DNA of 64,000 nucleotides, taken from Ceratobasidium sp. AG-K (lineage: Eukaryota; Basidiomycota; Agaricomycetes; Cantharellales; Ceratobasidiaceae). Below, piece by piece: positions 22,854 through 33,008 of the stretch; positions within the stretch are counted from its first letter, which is position 1; the number at the start of each line of letters is the position of its first letter. Below the pieces are notes generated by a model that did no database searches, had not been told where the DNA came from, and worked only from the letters and a program-made list of their open reading frames with translations. The DNA lies in NCBI GenBank assembly GCA_037039685.1, contig JAWNGF010000007.1:2666001-2730000 (forward strand). Direction: 5' to 3'. The translations under genes were made by a program, and so were the position numbers.

Positions 22854-23443
22854 ATGGCTGCGATCCCACCCTTCGTCCTCGCTATCGAAAACTCTGCCCC
22901 TTCCTTTGATGACTACGTGCGTCGAGTACTTGAGATGAATCCTGACCTCCCAGCCAACCAGCTGCCCCCGATCTGGGCTCTTCAGCCCATAATCACGCAA
23001 TGGCACGAAGAGCGTGTTCGGGAGATTCGTCGCGGGGGATATCTTGCGTATCGCAGGACCAGCTTCTGCCTTGGCTACGCTATACACTGTGTGTCCGGAG
23101 AGCTCTTCCGCAACGGCAACGAGGCGAACGAGATGTACGACTTGGCGTATGCACGCGCCGTCCAGCTGATGCCCTTCTTCCGGGCTCGTATCGACCAGGA
23201 TATCGAGCAAGCAATCGTACGCGAGGTTCGGCGATTCGAGATTGATTGTAAGTATCTTGTCAGCTTCTCTTGCCGCCGTTTTGCGTGATTGAAACCAATG
23301 ATTCGTTAGTACTCGTCGCGCAAACCCTCTGCGAAGATACTAACGATGAACTGACCGATGACATGGAGTCTGTCTACACTAATGAGTCGACTGCTGTCTC
23401 TGAGTCCCTCGACAGCAACGATACGATTAGCGATGTCGATTGA
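22854..23443 (+). CDS. Unknown small protein, two exons
   Basis: Exons are 22854-23247 and 23310-23443, joined across a GTAAGT...TTAG intron of 62 nt with agreeing phase, for 175 aa. The protein starts MAAIPPFVLAIENSAPSFDDY and has a compact, mostly helical-looking body (YLAYRRTSFCLGYAIHC, FFRARIDQDIEQAIVREVRRF). It ends in an acidic, Ser/Thr-rich tail (SDVD-stop). No signal peptide or membrane segment is apparent, and I do not recognise a family. It lies just downstream of the helicase gene on the same strand and just before the large palindrome domain. Confidence 0.6.
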
Positions 23444-24313
23444 TTTGGTAGGCTATTTTTTTTTGGCTCTCGCGTATACTTTTGACTAATTTTTTTGCGG
23501 TTCAGTCTTACTGCCTTGGCCTTTGCTTTGCTGGTCCCAACGGACAAGTACTCGTTTTTGTATATAGTATTTACGCTGTTGTTCATTGCCCTGATGTATA
23601 TAATACCGTTTTAGCAAGTCTACCGATCGGATCAATCATTCCGTATCATCGACTGCTGTTGACTCTCAATCGGTCAGTCGGGCTGCTCCACCTCCTCATC
23701 ATCCAAAAAAATTAAACAATCAAGAGAGTGCGTTGATAACACTACAAAAGCTGGGAAATTCCCCCTCATTACCAAAGATTTTGTTCACGTTACGATGTTC
23801 TTTATGATGTTGGATCAATTACTGCCAATACATACATGTGTGACTAGGCTCTCCCTGACATGTGTGTATGCGTGCCTGCTAGATCCTACTGTGCTTGATT
23901 GCTCACCTCCGAGTGGTAGCGTATAGCCTGTATATACTGGTTTTTGATGCTACTATACATTTTGCACGTATTTATTTATGTATCTACACATGTCTCCTGC
24001 ATAATTCATTACTCGCTCCGTCTGTCACGTTGGTCGAGCACGATATCCACTCCTTTGCTTGTCGAGGAGTTCTCCTGATTGTTTTGGATTTGTTTTAGGC
24101 GCATATATGCGTGTATCCTTGCAACTTTACTCCACTAGGATGTACGTGCGCATATTGGCCATTTCTCAATTCCAGTTGCTATATTGTTTTCTTGGCCACT
24201 AAAAACCGTTATGGAGCAGACCTGCTCCGGGATTGTTGGGTAATACGCACTGGGCGCCAGCACAGCTGGTAAGCTCCGCTTTTGGGCACGCCTCGTCGAG
24301 TCGTGCCAGAGGC
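23444..24313. other. AT-rich transition, no gene seen
   Basis: 3' flank of the small gene leading into the palindrome domain. It is AT-rich with many TATA-like words and no convincing open frame. Confidence 0.35.
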
Positions 24314-24405
24314 TGCGACCGGAGTATGCAACGGGTGAGTGGTTGGTACAATGGTACACTACACGAATGAGTGTGTGAGTCGGGCCAGGATTGCCTAGAA
24401 GTCCG

Positions 24406-25544
24406 CTTACTCCGGTCGCAAGCCATCTGAGGAGGAGGGGCGGTACGGCCACTGGCTGGTGGAGTGCTACAGCTGGCGACCGGAGTACGCGAGTTGTACA
24501 TGGGGCAGTAGCCAACAGATGGTGTGAAGACACACACATGTGTGTTCTGCTGTCAGAGCCAGCAAGATGACCTTCAGACACGCCTGGTCCAGCCGTGGTG
24601 GAGGATGCGACCGGAGTACGCAAGGGGCAAGTGGTCGGCACAAGGGCCCACCACAGAGATGACTGGCTTAGTTTGGCCAGCGGCTATGCAGCTGTCTGCA
24701 TACTCCGGTCGCAAGCCAGCAAAGGGGGAGAGCGGCAGAGCAACCGGCAGGTGGGTTGCTGCAGCGGGCGTACGGAGTACGCGAGTTGCCCAGGTGGCAT
24801 TGGCCGATGGATGTGTGCAGACACACACATAGATAGAGTCTTACATGTACTTAGTAAATAAATAACTGACGATGCACGTTAGACATTGTATATGCGTGAG
24901 AAGTAGATGCTTAGAGGCATGGACCAGTCTGCGTCGTCCGGACATAAGCTGTAGGACCCACACGCATGCGCGTGTGCCGAATGCTGAGTTCCAACCTACA
25001 GCTTATGTCCGGACGACGCAGACTGGTCCATGCCTCTAAGCATCTACTTCTCACGCATATACAATGTCTAACGTGCATCGTCAGTTATTTATTTACTAAG
25101 TACATGTAAGACTCTATCTATGTGTGTGTCTGCACACATCCATCGGCCAATGCCACCTGGGCAACTCGCGTACTCCGTACGCCCGCTGCAGCAACCCACC
25201 TGCCGGTTGCTCTGCCGCTCTCCCCCTTTGCTGGCTTGCGACCGGAGTATGCAGACAGCTGCATAGCCGCTGGCCAAACTAAGCCAGTCATCTCTGTGGT
25301 GGGCCCTTGTGCCGACCACTTGCCCCTTGCGTACTCCGGTCGCATCCTCCACCACGGCTGGACCAGGCGTGTCTGAAGGTCATCTTGCTGGCTCTGACAG
25401 CAGAACACACATGTGTGTGTCTTCACACCATCTGTTGGCTACTGCCCCATGTACAACTCGCGTACTCCGGTCGCCAGCTGTAGCACTCCACCAGCCAGTG
25501 GCCGTACCGCCCCTCCTCCTCAGATGGCTTGCGACCGGAGTACG
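24406..25544. repeat. Large near-perfect palindrome with 550-bp arms
   Basis: Arms 24406-24955 and 24995-25544 are inverted copies around a 39-nt spacer (24956-24994). Every position pair sums to 49950 wherever I checked, including the ends at 24955 and 24995. The arms looked identical over long stretches, with visible differences only near their outer ends. Weaker symmetry continues beyond, to at least 24314 and 25630. The spacer contains CACACGCATGCGCGTGTG, itself nearly palindromic. Confidence 0.9.
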
Positions 25545-25744
25545 TGGACTGTTTGACACTCCCGGACCCGACTAACCCACTCATGTATGTGTTGGACCCT
25601 TGCACCGATCACTCGCCCCTTGCGTACTCTGGTCGCATCCTCCACCACAGCCGGACCATGCGTGTCCGAAGGTGATCTTGCGAGCTCCCACTACAGAACA
25701 CGCATACATGTGTCTGCAAACGTCCATTGGCTAATGGCGCTTGG

Positions 25745-26312
25745 GCAACCCATGTCCTCCGGTCGCAGGCTACTGCTGGGCAAAGGACGGTAATGCAACA
25801 GCATTGCAATGTACTGCAGCGTGCGACCGGAGTACGCGGATTAGCCAAGCGTCACTTAGCTAATGGATATCCGCAGACACATGCACACATGTAGTATCAT
25901 ACAGGCATCTAGCACATATATGCATGTTGATGTACATCATATACTCTACATGTGTGAGAGATGCAAGGTTGTTTGAGCCTTGCCCCGGCCTGCGTACTCC
26001 GTACGCAAGCTGCAACATGGTACGGCCAAACTGTATAGGTTGTTGGTGCCCATCTACAGCTTGCGTACGGAGTACGCAGACTGGTGCAAGGCTCAAACTA
26101 CCTTACACCTCTCACACATGTAGAGTATATGATGTACTTCAACATGCATATATTTGCTAGATGCATGTATGATACTACATGTGTGCATGTGTCTGTGGAT
26201 ATCCATTAGTTAAGTGATGCTTGGCTAATCCGCGCACTCCAGTCGCCACGCTGCTGCCCTGTGCAATGGCTGTTGCATTGCTGTCTTTTGCCCGCCAGCA
26301 GCTTGCGACCGG
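25745..26312. repeat. Second palindrome of the same family
   Basis: Arms at about 25745-26012 and 26057-26312 are inverted around a centre at 26034, with a spacer of about 44 nt. The inner ends are GCGTACTCCGTACGCAAGCTG (25992-26012) and its complement (26057-26077). The arms are clearly diverged (several substitutions per 50 bp), so this palindrome is older than the one at 24975. Confidence 0.8.
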
Positions 26313-27045
26313 AGTACGCAGACTGCGGCACAACTCCTGGCGTGCTTACCCGGACATCACAGCCCTGTCACGCTGACCACTTGCCCCCTGCTCAACCTTG
26401 GCTTGCATACTCCAGTTGCATGCTGCAGCATGGAAGGGACAAGGTGGGCAGATGAAGTTTGTTCAGTGTAAGTAGTATGATAGTTAGGGTAGGTCTCAGC
26501 ACATACCACACAACCTGACAGTGTAATCATGCCAGCTATGTAGCAGGTACTTAGCTGCTAGGAGTACAGCAATAACAATTCCTTACCTGTACGTTAGGTT
26601 TGGTATTTGTCTGTTTCCGTAGGCAAAGTAGAATAGACAATAAAATAGAGAGTTTGACAAGAGGATAGTATAGACAATAGAATGGGTGGGATAAATCAGT
26701 AGACATGGATAGAAAAATATGCTATAGCCAAATGACTGTCCTACCCATGTTGGTGGGGAGTTTTATGGTATGAAATGATATGGTTGAGACAAATTATGAA
26801 CTCCTTGGTGTTATGGCTCTTACACTATATGCATATATGTTGGGTTTTTGGAGATTTCATATATGTTGGTCTAAATACATGGTTGTATGCTGTGTTTCAG
26901 GGCTATGTATGTAAACCATCTGTATGTATTAGCTGTGATATCCCACTGTCATTTAGCCAAAACCTGGGACCTAGTAGGGCTCATACACCTGGCCACCGAG
27001 CAGGTACAAGTGTACAAATCACTGAAGACATTTTCTCCAGGTGGT

Positions 27046-27122
27046 GAGCCTTGCCCCAGTCTGCGTACTCTGTATGCAAGCTGCAGCTTACCTACAGAGT
27101 ATGCAGACTGGGGTAAGACTCA
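27046..27122. repeat. Third, small palindrome
   Basis: Arms with GCCTTGCCCCAGTCTGCGTAC and its diverged complement meet near 27083. The inner parts carry the same GTACTC/GAGTAT motif. It probably represents a worn remnant of the same unit as the palindrome at 26034, which shares the word GCCTTGCCCC. Confidence 0.65.
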
Positions 27123-27688
27123 GGCCATTTTGCAGAGGATCACGGCTGGGGTAGGACTCGGGGCACAGCATACAACCTGGACCAACAACCACACTGATTA
27201 TGTAGCAGGTGCTTGGCCAGTGGTACTGGAGCCAGGATCATTGAGCCCATATACTAAATAATGGTCTTTCAGTGTATATAGAATAGAATAGGGGTCAGGA
27301 TGAGTAGGATACAATCTGAGACCTAGATGTAATCCTATGCCATGGCCCAATGATCAAACAACCGGTATTGGTGATGTGTGTTAGGGTGTTAAGTGATCTG
27401 GCTGAGACAAGCTGTGGACTTCTTGGTGTTCTGCCTGTTACATTATGCATATATGCAGTGATTTTGATGATTGTATATATCTGTGTCTAAGTACATGATT
27501 GTATGCTGGGTTGCAAAGCTATGTGTGTCCCCTACCCATATCTGTAGACTGTGGTATCCTGGTGCTGGTGTTCCCAACCTGGACTTGAGTGGGTGACCTA
27601 GGGCCTAGGTTGGGCAACCTGGGACCTAGGTTGGACCACCTGGAGCTCAACCTAGCCCAACCTAGTAGGCCTTATAACCTAAGCCATG
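27123..27688. other. No gene seen, CCTAGGTTGG repeats
   Basis: AT-rich, then a short run of imperfect CCTAGGTTGGG/CCAACCTAG words at about 27590-27670 that can fold back on themselves, directly before LTR-like repeat A. Confidence 0.35.
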
Positions 27689-28086
27689 TGACGTGGAACA
27701 ATGTAGCACGCGTGGGCTCGCTTAGGCGGACACGTGTAGCTGAGGAGTGACGTGGCCGGCTGCCAAGGACTCGTTCCTTTGTACCGTGCCGAGTGGCGTG
27801 GTCTTGGCTGTTGACACGTGTCAACTTCGGCCGCCGAGATCCATGTTGTCATACTATCATTCGCTGATAGGTTATCTCGCTTAACTCGCCAAGCCGGCCG
27901 CCGTGCCGCTTAGCGTGGGAGTTCCTTGGCTCCCAGCAGATATATAAACAAGGGGATGAGCACTGATGAGGTGTCATACCGAAAGCGCTAGTCCACGTTG
28001 TGTGCTAGCCCTTTGCTTTCATCCCCGCGTCTCTCGTGCTCGCTGCGCTCGCACTCGCTCCGCTCCATCTCTGTCTAACCTAACCT
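27689..28086 (+). repeat. LTR-like dispersed repeat, copy A
   Basis: Starts TGACGTGGAACAAT and ends CTAACCTAACCT. It is highly similar to 40180-40547 along its whole length and carries a TATA box (ATATATAAAC) at 27950. Copy A has about 27 bp near the 3' end that copy B lacks. The TG start, TATA box and size of about 400 bp suit a solo LTR, but the end is not the usual CA, so a non-LTR short element remains possible. Confidence 0.65.
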
Positions 28087-29277
28087 CTTTCCGTCAAAGG
28101 CTTCTGGGCGAGTTACTTTGGGACGTCGTGGATTGCTACCGATGTTTGGGTTCTCGGTCAGTCGTTGGATTCTTAATTCTAATTCGTCGATCCTGGTTGA
28201 TTCCGCGTCTGGATGTAGTGGAGAATTTGATCGCCTTGATGGGATCCCGTGCAGGGAAGTTTCGTCGATTTCTTCTCGCATATTGTTGATAGCTTCTTGT
28301 ACTTCCGTGATTTTGGTAGTGAAGGAGGTTCCCTCTTGTCGTAAGTTTTCCAGTCCTTGAGTTACTGCTTCGTTCCATTCAAGTTGCCCTTGTCTGGTAG
28401 TGTTGAGTTCTTCGCGTACATTGTTCACTAGTCCTTGAGTGTTGGCAACTTCGTTCCGAAGGCGTGTTACATCTTGTCCGACTAGAAAAGAATTGTGTTC
28501 GCCATTTCTTGCCGAGTTTAGAATGTCTGTTAGGGTGCCTTGTAGGGTATTGATGGAGTCGTTAAAGATTTGTTGGTTGTTTGCTAGGACTTGTGTGGCT
28601 TGTTCTAGGCCACTAAGCCTTCGATCCATGGTGACCCTCATTCCGTCTATGATCCTAAGGGTGGCGTTGTGTCTTCCTTCTAGGAGGTCGTCCAGGTTGT
28701 CTAAATTATTGATCACAGTTCTGCCGCTGGTGCTGGAGCTTGAACTTGAGCTTCCCGGATCACTGGCGCCTTGTGGTACCGGGCCCGACTGCCCAGAGTA
28801 ACCCTGTGGGACATAGGGCGGTGCTGGAATCGCTGGTGTGACTGGCTGGGAAGCCATTGGGATTGGTCCTGCGTTGGTGATGGTTCCTCCAATTTGAGGG
28901 ACTGTAGGTACATTGGGAATGTGTGGTGTAGGAGGAGGTCTAATGGGGACAAGCGACACGCCCCCATGAGCCTCGGGCTGTGGAGAAAAGAACTGCCTCC
29001 TAGTCCCTAGTGGCCACAAGGGACGTGATGGCCCTGGACTTCCAGTTGAAATGCGAATCACAGCTGGAGTGGGGTCATTTGTGAGATCTCCTGGTTCTCT
29101 ACTCGTGATGGTGGGTTCTTCCTCTTGTACTGTTGTCATGTCAGAGGTGCCGAAGGCTCCTGGCATTGAAGATTGGCTTTGAGAGCGCGATTGGGCAGGT
29201 CCTCCCGCTTGAGTTTGTGCGATGTCTTGCTCATTTAATGATCCAGTAGGCCTTGCTGCCCGACTGGGTCCTCTTCG

Positions 29278-29310
29278 CACTGTGGACCCCCCACTTCCGA
29301 ACGATCCGGA
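29278..29310 (+). repeat. Left terminal inverted repeat of the Plavaka element
   Basis: CACTGTGGACCCC, two differing bases, then ACTTCCG and further similarity (CGATCCGG against CGTCCGG) to the complement of 36609-36641. About 33 bp with roughly five mismatches. Confidence 0.85.
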
Positions 29311-29820
29311 AGCAGGAAATCCGTGTACGACTTCCGGAGCGTCCGGGGGTAAGGTCCGGTCCGGTGCACTAGGACGGGCATAGGGACTTTAGGTCCGGAT
29401 TGTCGGCAAAATCCGGACCCTCGGACGGTCCGGAGGTCCGGACTGTCCGGGCTTTTGTTCCTCGTATGCATTTGCCGACCTCCCGGATTGTCCTCAAGTC
29501 ACTCTCGGATTAATGTACAAAGTTTTTAATATGATTAATGAGTTAATTACACACTAGTGGAATCCGATCGATACATGCGGATAGTTCGAAAGAAAAGTCC
29601 GAAGCGTCCGTAGGAGAAGTACGTCGCAGGCCAAGTCCGGGGGTAACATACGGGGAATCCGAAGGGAAGTCCGGGAAAGTCCGAAAGAAATGCCAGGAGA
29701 GGCTGGTCGAAGCTACACGAAATAAAATAAAAATCGGGAGCGTCCATGGGAATCCGGGGGTAAAGCGCGGTTGGTCCGGGAGGTTGTCGCGGATTGTCTG
29801 GGGGGTGGCGGATACATACA
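29311..29820 (+). repeat. Left subterminal TCCGGA repeat cluster
   Basis: A dense series of TCCGGA, GTCCGGG and GTCCGAAAG words in both orientations lies between the left terminal repeat and the 3' end of the accessory gene. Such clusters are the usual transposase-binding regions of CACTA-like elements; their binding here is inferred. Confidence 0.65.
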
Positions 29821-29935
29821 AATAAACCTACATCGAAATGAAAAAAGCTAGAATTGAAGAGAATTCAGCGTGAACATGATAAAACTTGGGAAATCGCAAC
29901 TCACCGAATAGCGAAGAGTAAACGAAACGAACTTT

Positions 29936-32594
29936 AAGACGAAGCGGTTGGGGGGACTGAGAGCTGGACCGGCCGAGCGATTAGCGGACGACTTGCTTTC
30001 TCGCGCTAGATTGAAGTCGTCATGATGACTTATAAGAACGAGCACTGGGCACTTACCGGGTCTGTTTGACGACCGACTCAATGATTTCCTCCTTTCCCGC
30101 GCGAGTCATCGGTAGGGTGGTCGCGTTGGCCTTAGCGTTCTTGCGTCGTTTCTTAGGTGGGGCGTCGGGGGTCGACGGGTCGTTGAGCTGGGCGGCAACT
30201 TGGGCAGCCTTGTCGGCGGCGGCTTGGGCTTCCTTAGCGGCCTTGTCGGCGCCGGCCTGAGCTTCCTTGGCGGCCTTCGTCGCCGCTCGCTTTTGCGCCG
30301 GGGTCAGCTTCTGGGCGGCCTCCGCAACTTGCGCGGCGTATTCAGCGTCCCAAGGATCTTGCTGGGCGGCTTTGTTCTGCGATTCATACTCAGTAGGTGA
30401 AACGACCTCGAACAAGACGCTTACTTGTTCCTTCTTCTTCCCCCCCGTCGCCTTCTTGCCGTTCTTGCCGTTCGGGTTTCGCGCAACAGGCTCCTCGTCC
30501 TCTTCCCCCTCCTCGACCTCGACCTCTTCAGGCTCGCTTTCAGGCTGGAATTTGGACTTGCCTTTGCCCACATCCTCGACTTCCGACAAGTCCGAGGAAT
30601 CGACCTCGGGCTCGGGTGCCTTGCGTTTCTACACAAATCGGTGAGCATCAGCGGGGCTACGCTCCTCATACTTACCTTCGTTCCAGCAGTAACCGGCACG
30701 GCCTCCCCCCCTTCGTCTTCCGCTGCCTTTTGTTTCTGCTGATAGTCAATAATGTATTCTTAAAGATTAATATGAATAAATACCTTATTTTTCGTGGTGT
30801 TAGCGGCAGGCAGCGGGGCGACTGTTCCCAAGGTGTCCTCGTCGACTTCGCTCTCCTCTTCTTGAGTCGCGGTCGCTTTTGGCTTCTATCGGAGGTATTA
30901 GTTGGCTATAAATCCGTTGGCGCAAGAACTTACCTTGGCTGCCTTAGCCTTTTTAGTTGGAGGCGCGACCTCGTCCTCCTCACTCTCTGGGTCGTCGGGC
31001 TCGGCTGCCGGGACCTTTTGTTTCTGCGAACGCGGTAAGTGGAGCCTGAATTCGTTGAAGGGAGAACTCACTTTGTTTTTGCCACTTTTGGCTTTCGACG
31101 CGGGAGGAACTGGGACTTCGACGGGCGTGTTCTCCGTTTCCTTGTGACTGGCCTGCGAAGTCTTGATTTTCTACGGGAAAAGTGTCAGTGTATCAAATAC
31201 ATCGAATAGAGATCGTTTAGACAATTTACCTTGGTTGGTTTAACTGGCACTTCGTCCTCCGAGTCGGTCGATTCCTCCGCGCCAGGAGGCTCGCGTTTCT
31301 AAGTAGCCGTCAGAATTGCCCGACAAAGTCCAGTTGAGGGCTCGTACCTTAGAGGACTTGTTGATTTGGTTGGAGGCACCCGTGGTATCCTAAAGACAAA
31401 TTAGCAGGCTGCTTAGGATCATATAGGTAAATCAGCCTTCACTTACCGATGGTCCAGGGCTGCTCGTACGACAGACGGTGCTTGCGACTGGAGAGGCTGG
31501 CTTGTCAGCGACGGGGGCCCCGGCCGACTCATCCGTCTCAATACGCCGAATTGGCTGTAAATAATATTAGAGTTAGAATAAGGAAAATGGGTGTATGGAG
31601 CCATACCTTGGGGCGTGCTCGAGGGCGACTAGGTTCCTCGCGACGCTCAATTTCCTTGTCGCTGTCGATGTCGTCCTCGTCCTCGCCCTCGTCTTTGTTT
31701 GGCTCGGCTTGTATGCGCGACGGTTCAGAACCAACAGTGCGCTCAGAGTTGCTCGGGCCAGCCCCGCCAGCTACTCCAGAGTCAATAAAATGTAAATAGA
31801 GAACTAAACACGACTTACTTTCGGTGTCTAAAGTCTCCGCGTCCGCCGTAGTCGAGGGAGCCTCGTCGCCTTGGTTCTCACCGGTCGCGGGCTCCTTGCC
31901 TTTTCCCTTTGCCTTTCGCTGGGCGGCCGCGGCACGTTTCGCGACGGTCTTGTTGGCCTTGTGATCGCGCTTGTTTTCGAGCACGCGCCGCATAAGCTCC
32001 TGGCCGGCCCAGTCGTTCTGGAACCGGTAGAAGTAGGGATATTTGAATTTAAGCTGTAAAAGTAGATGAGCGTCGGGCGAAAATAAACAATAGATTTACT
32101 TACCGCGTTGGTAACACGGAGCTTTGCCTCCAAGGGGCAATCCTTCCACAAGATGTTGGTTTCCCCCTTGAGCGCGGTCGTGGTGTCGTTGCGGACCTTG
32201 GTCTAAATGAAGTTAGTATTGATCAAACGCGAGCGACACGTACTTACCTGGTAGTCTAAATAGTCGTTGTGGGTTTTGGCGGCTTTGGGGCCTTTGCATC
32301 GTAGCTTCTCCTCGAGCCCGGGGCCTGAAGCGTCAGCGGGCTTTGGAAGGATGCGGTGCCTTTCGGTGGTGCCGTCGGCGTTTGTAATGCGTATACCGGT
32401 GTTATTCTTGATGAATTCGACCGTAGCTAGACCCGATCATGATCAGCCACGAGGTCGGGAAATGAAATTTGATCGCACTTACCTCCGTTCCCCACGTGTA
32501 TGATAGCGCTATGAGACTGATCATTGGCGCTGGACTTCGATGTGGCACCGGACTTCGATGTGGCGCCGGGGTTGGGGTGATTGACCGGCGGCAT
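29936..32594 (-). CDS. Plavaka-borne accessory gene, 14 short exons, Lys/Glu cassettes
   Basis: Starts at 32594 (MPPVNHPNPGATSKSGATS) and ends at TAA near 29936. The first four exons look globular: TVEFIKNNTGIRITNADGTT, TKVRNDTTTALKGETNILW and FKYPYFYRFQNDWAGQELM. Downstream exons become short cassettes, each starting with Lys, most ending with Lys and joined by phase-0 introns: KREPPGAEE..PTK, KIKTSQ..KNK, KQKVPAAE..KAAK, KPKATAT..KNK, KQKAAEDE..GTK and KRKAPEPEVDSSD. The last large exon has Ala/Lys-rich helical repeats (AAKEAQAGADKAAKEAQAAADKAA). The product is probably a nuclear, nucleic-acid- or transposase-associated protein. Many CACTA-type elements carry a second protein that binds the subterminal repeats; that role is inferred. 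It is divergent from the transposase across a shared promoter. Confidence 0.7.
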
Positions 32595-33008
32595 AATGAA
32601 TGCGCTATAATTAAGGAAAAAGTGCGAACGAGTGCGTCAGAGCGCGTCAATCAACTAGGTAGCCTATAAGCAAGCTTTGTACTTACTGGGAAATATAATG
32701 AAATCGATAATGGGGGATGTGGAGGGCGAGAGCGAAATGAATGCTGTGCGCGCGGATGGTGGTTCAGAGTCAGCGATAAAAATGAGATATTTGGGATGAG
32801 CAGAGATATTTACCTTGGTCTATTTAAGGCGTCCAAACAATCTGAGGAGGTTGTTTGGAGGTCAACTGGGGAGGGGGGTGGTCGGGAGCAAGGGGGATGC
32901 GCGCACGGAGTCCGTCTGTCTTTATAGACATCCCGGCGCTTAAGTGGCGACCCGCCACAGGCGGAAATTTTACGTGCCCGCTCCTTGCATGCACCCTCCG
33001 CCGCAGAA
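32595..33008. promoter_or_regulatory. Shared divergent promoter of the two Plavaka genes
   Basis: The 414-bp gap between the two start codons must serve both genes. No strong TATA box is obvious for either direction, and a GC-rich stretch precedes the transposase start. Functional assignment is by position. Confidence 0.5.

Larger units (their letters stand above)
24314..27110. repeat. Domain of about 20 alternating GCGACCGGAGTACGC motifs
   Basis: The 15-bp word GCGACCGGAGTACGC or its complement recurs at about 24314, 24406, 24476, 24607, 24698, 24768 (variant GCGTACGGAGTACGC), 25168, 25238, 25329, 25460, 25530, 25622, 25750, 25822, 25992, 26063, 26231, 26303, 26404, 27063 and 27094. Spacing is mostly 70-130 bp, and orientation flips from copy to copy. 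Sequence between motifs is also arranged as nested inverted repeats. Open frames in this domain are mirror images of each other and are by-products of the symmetry. No transposase is present. Confidence 0.8.

Noticed and set aside
24135..25605. Pairs of open frames inside the palindrome
   Set aside because: They are mirror images forced by the inverted repeat, with no family resemblance or splice sites.
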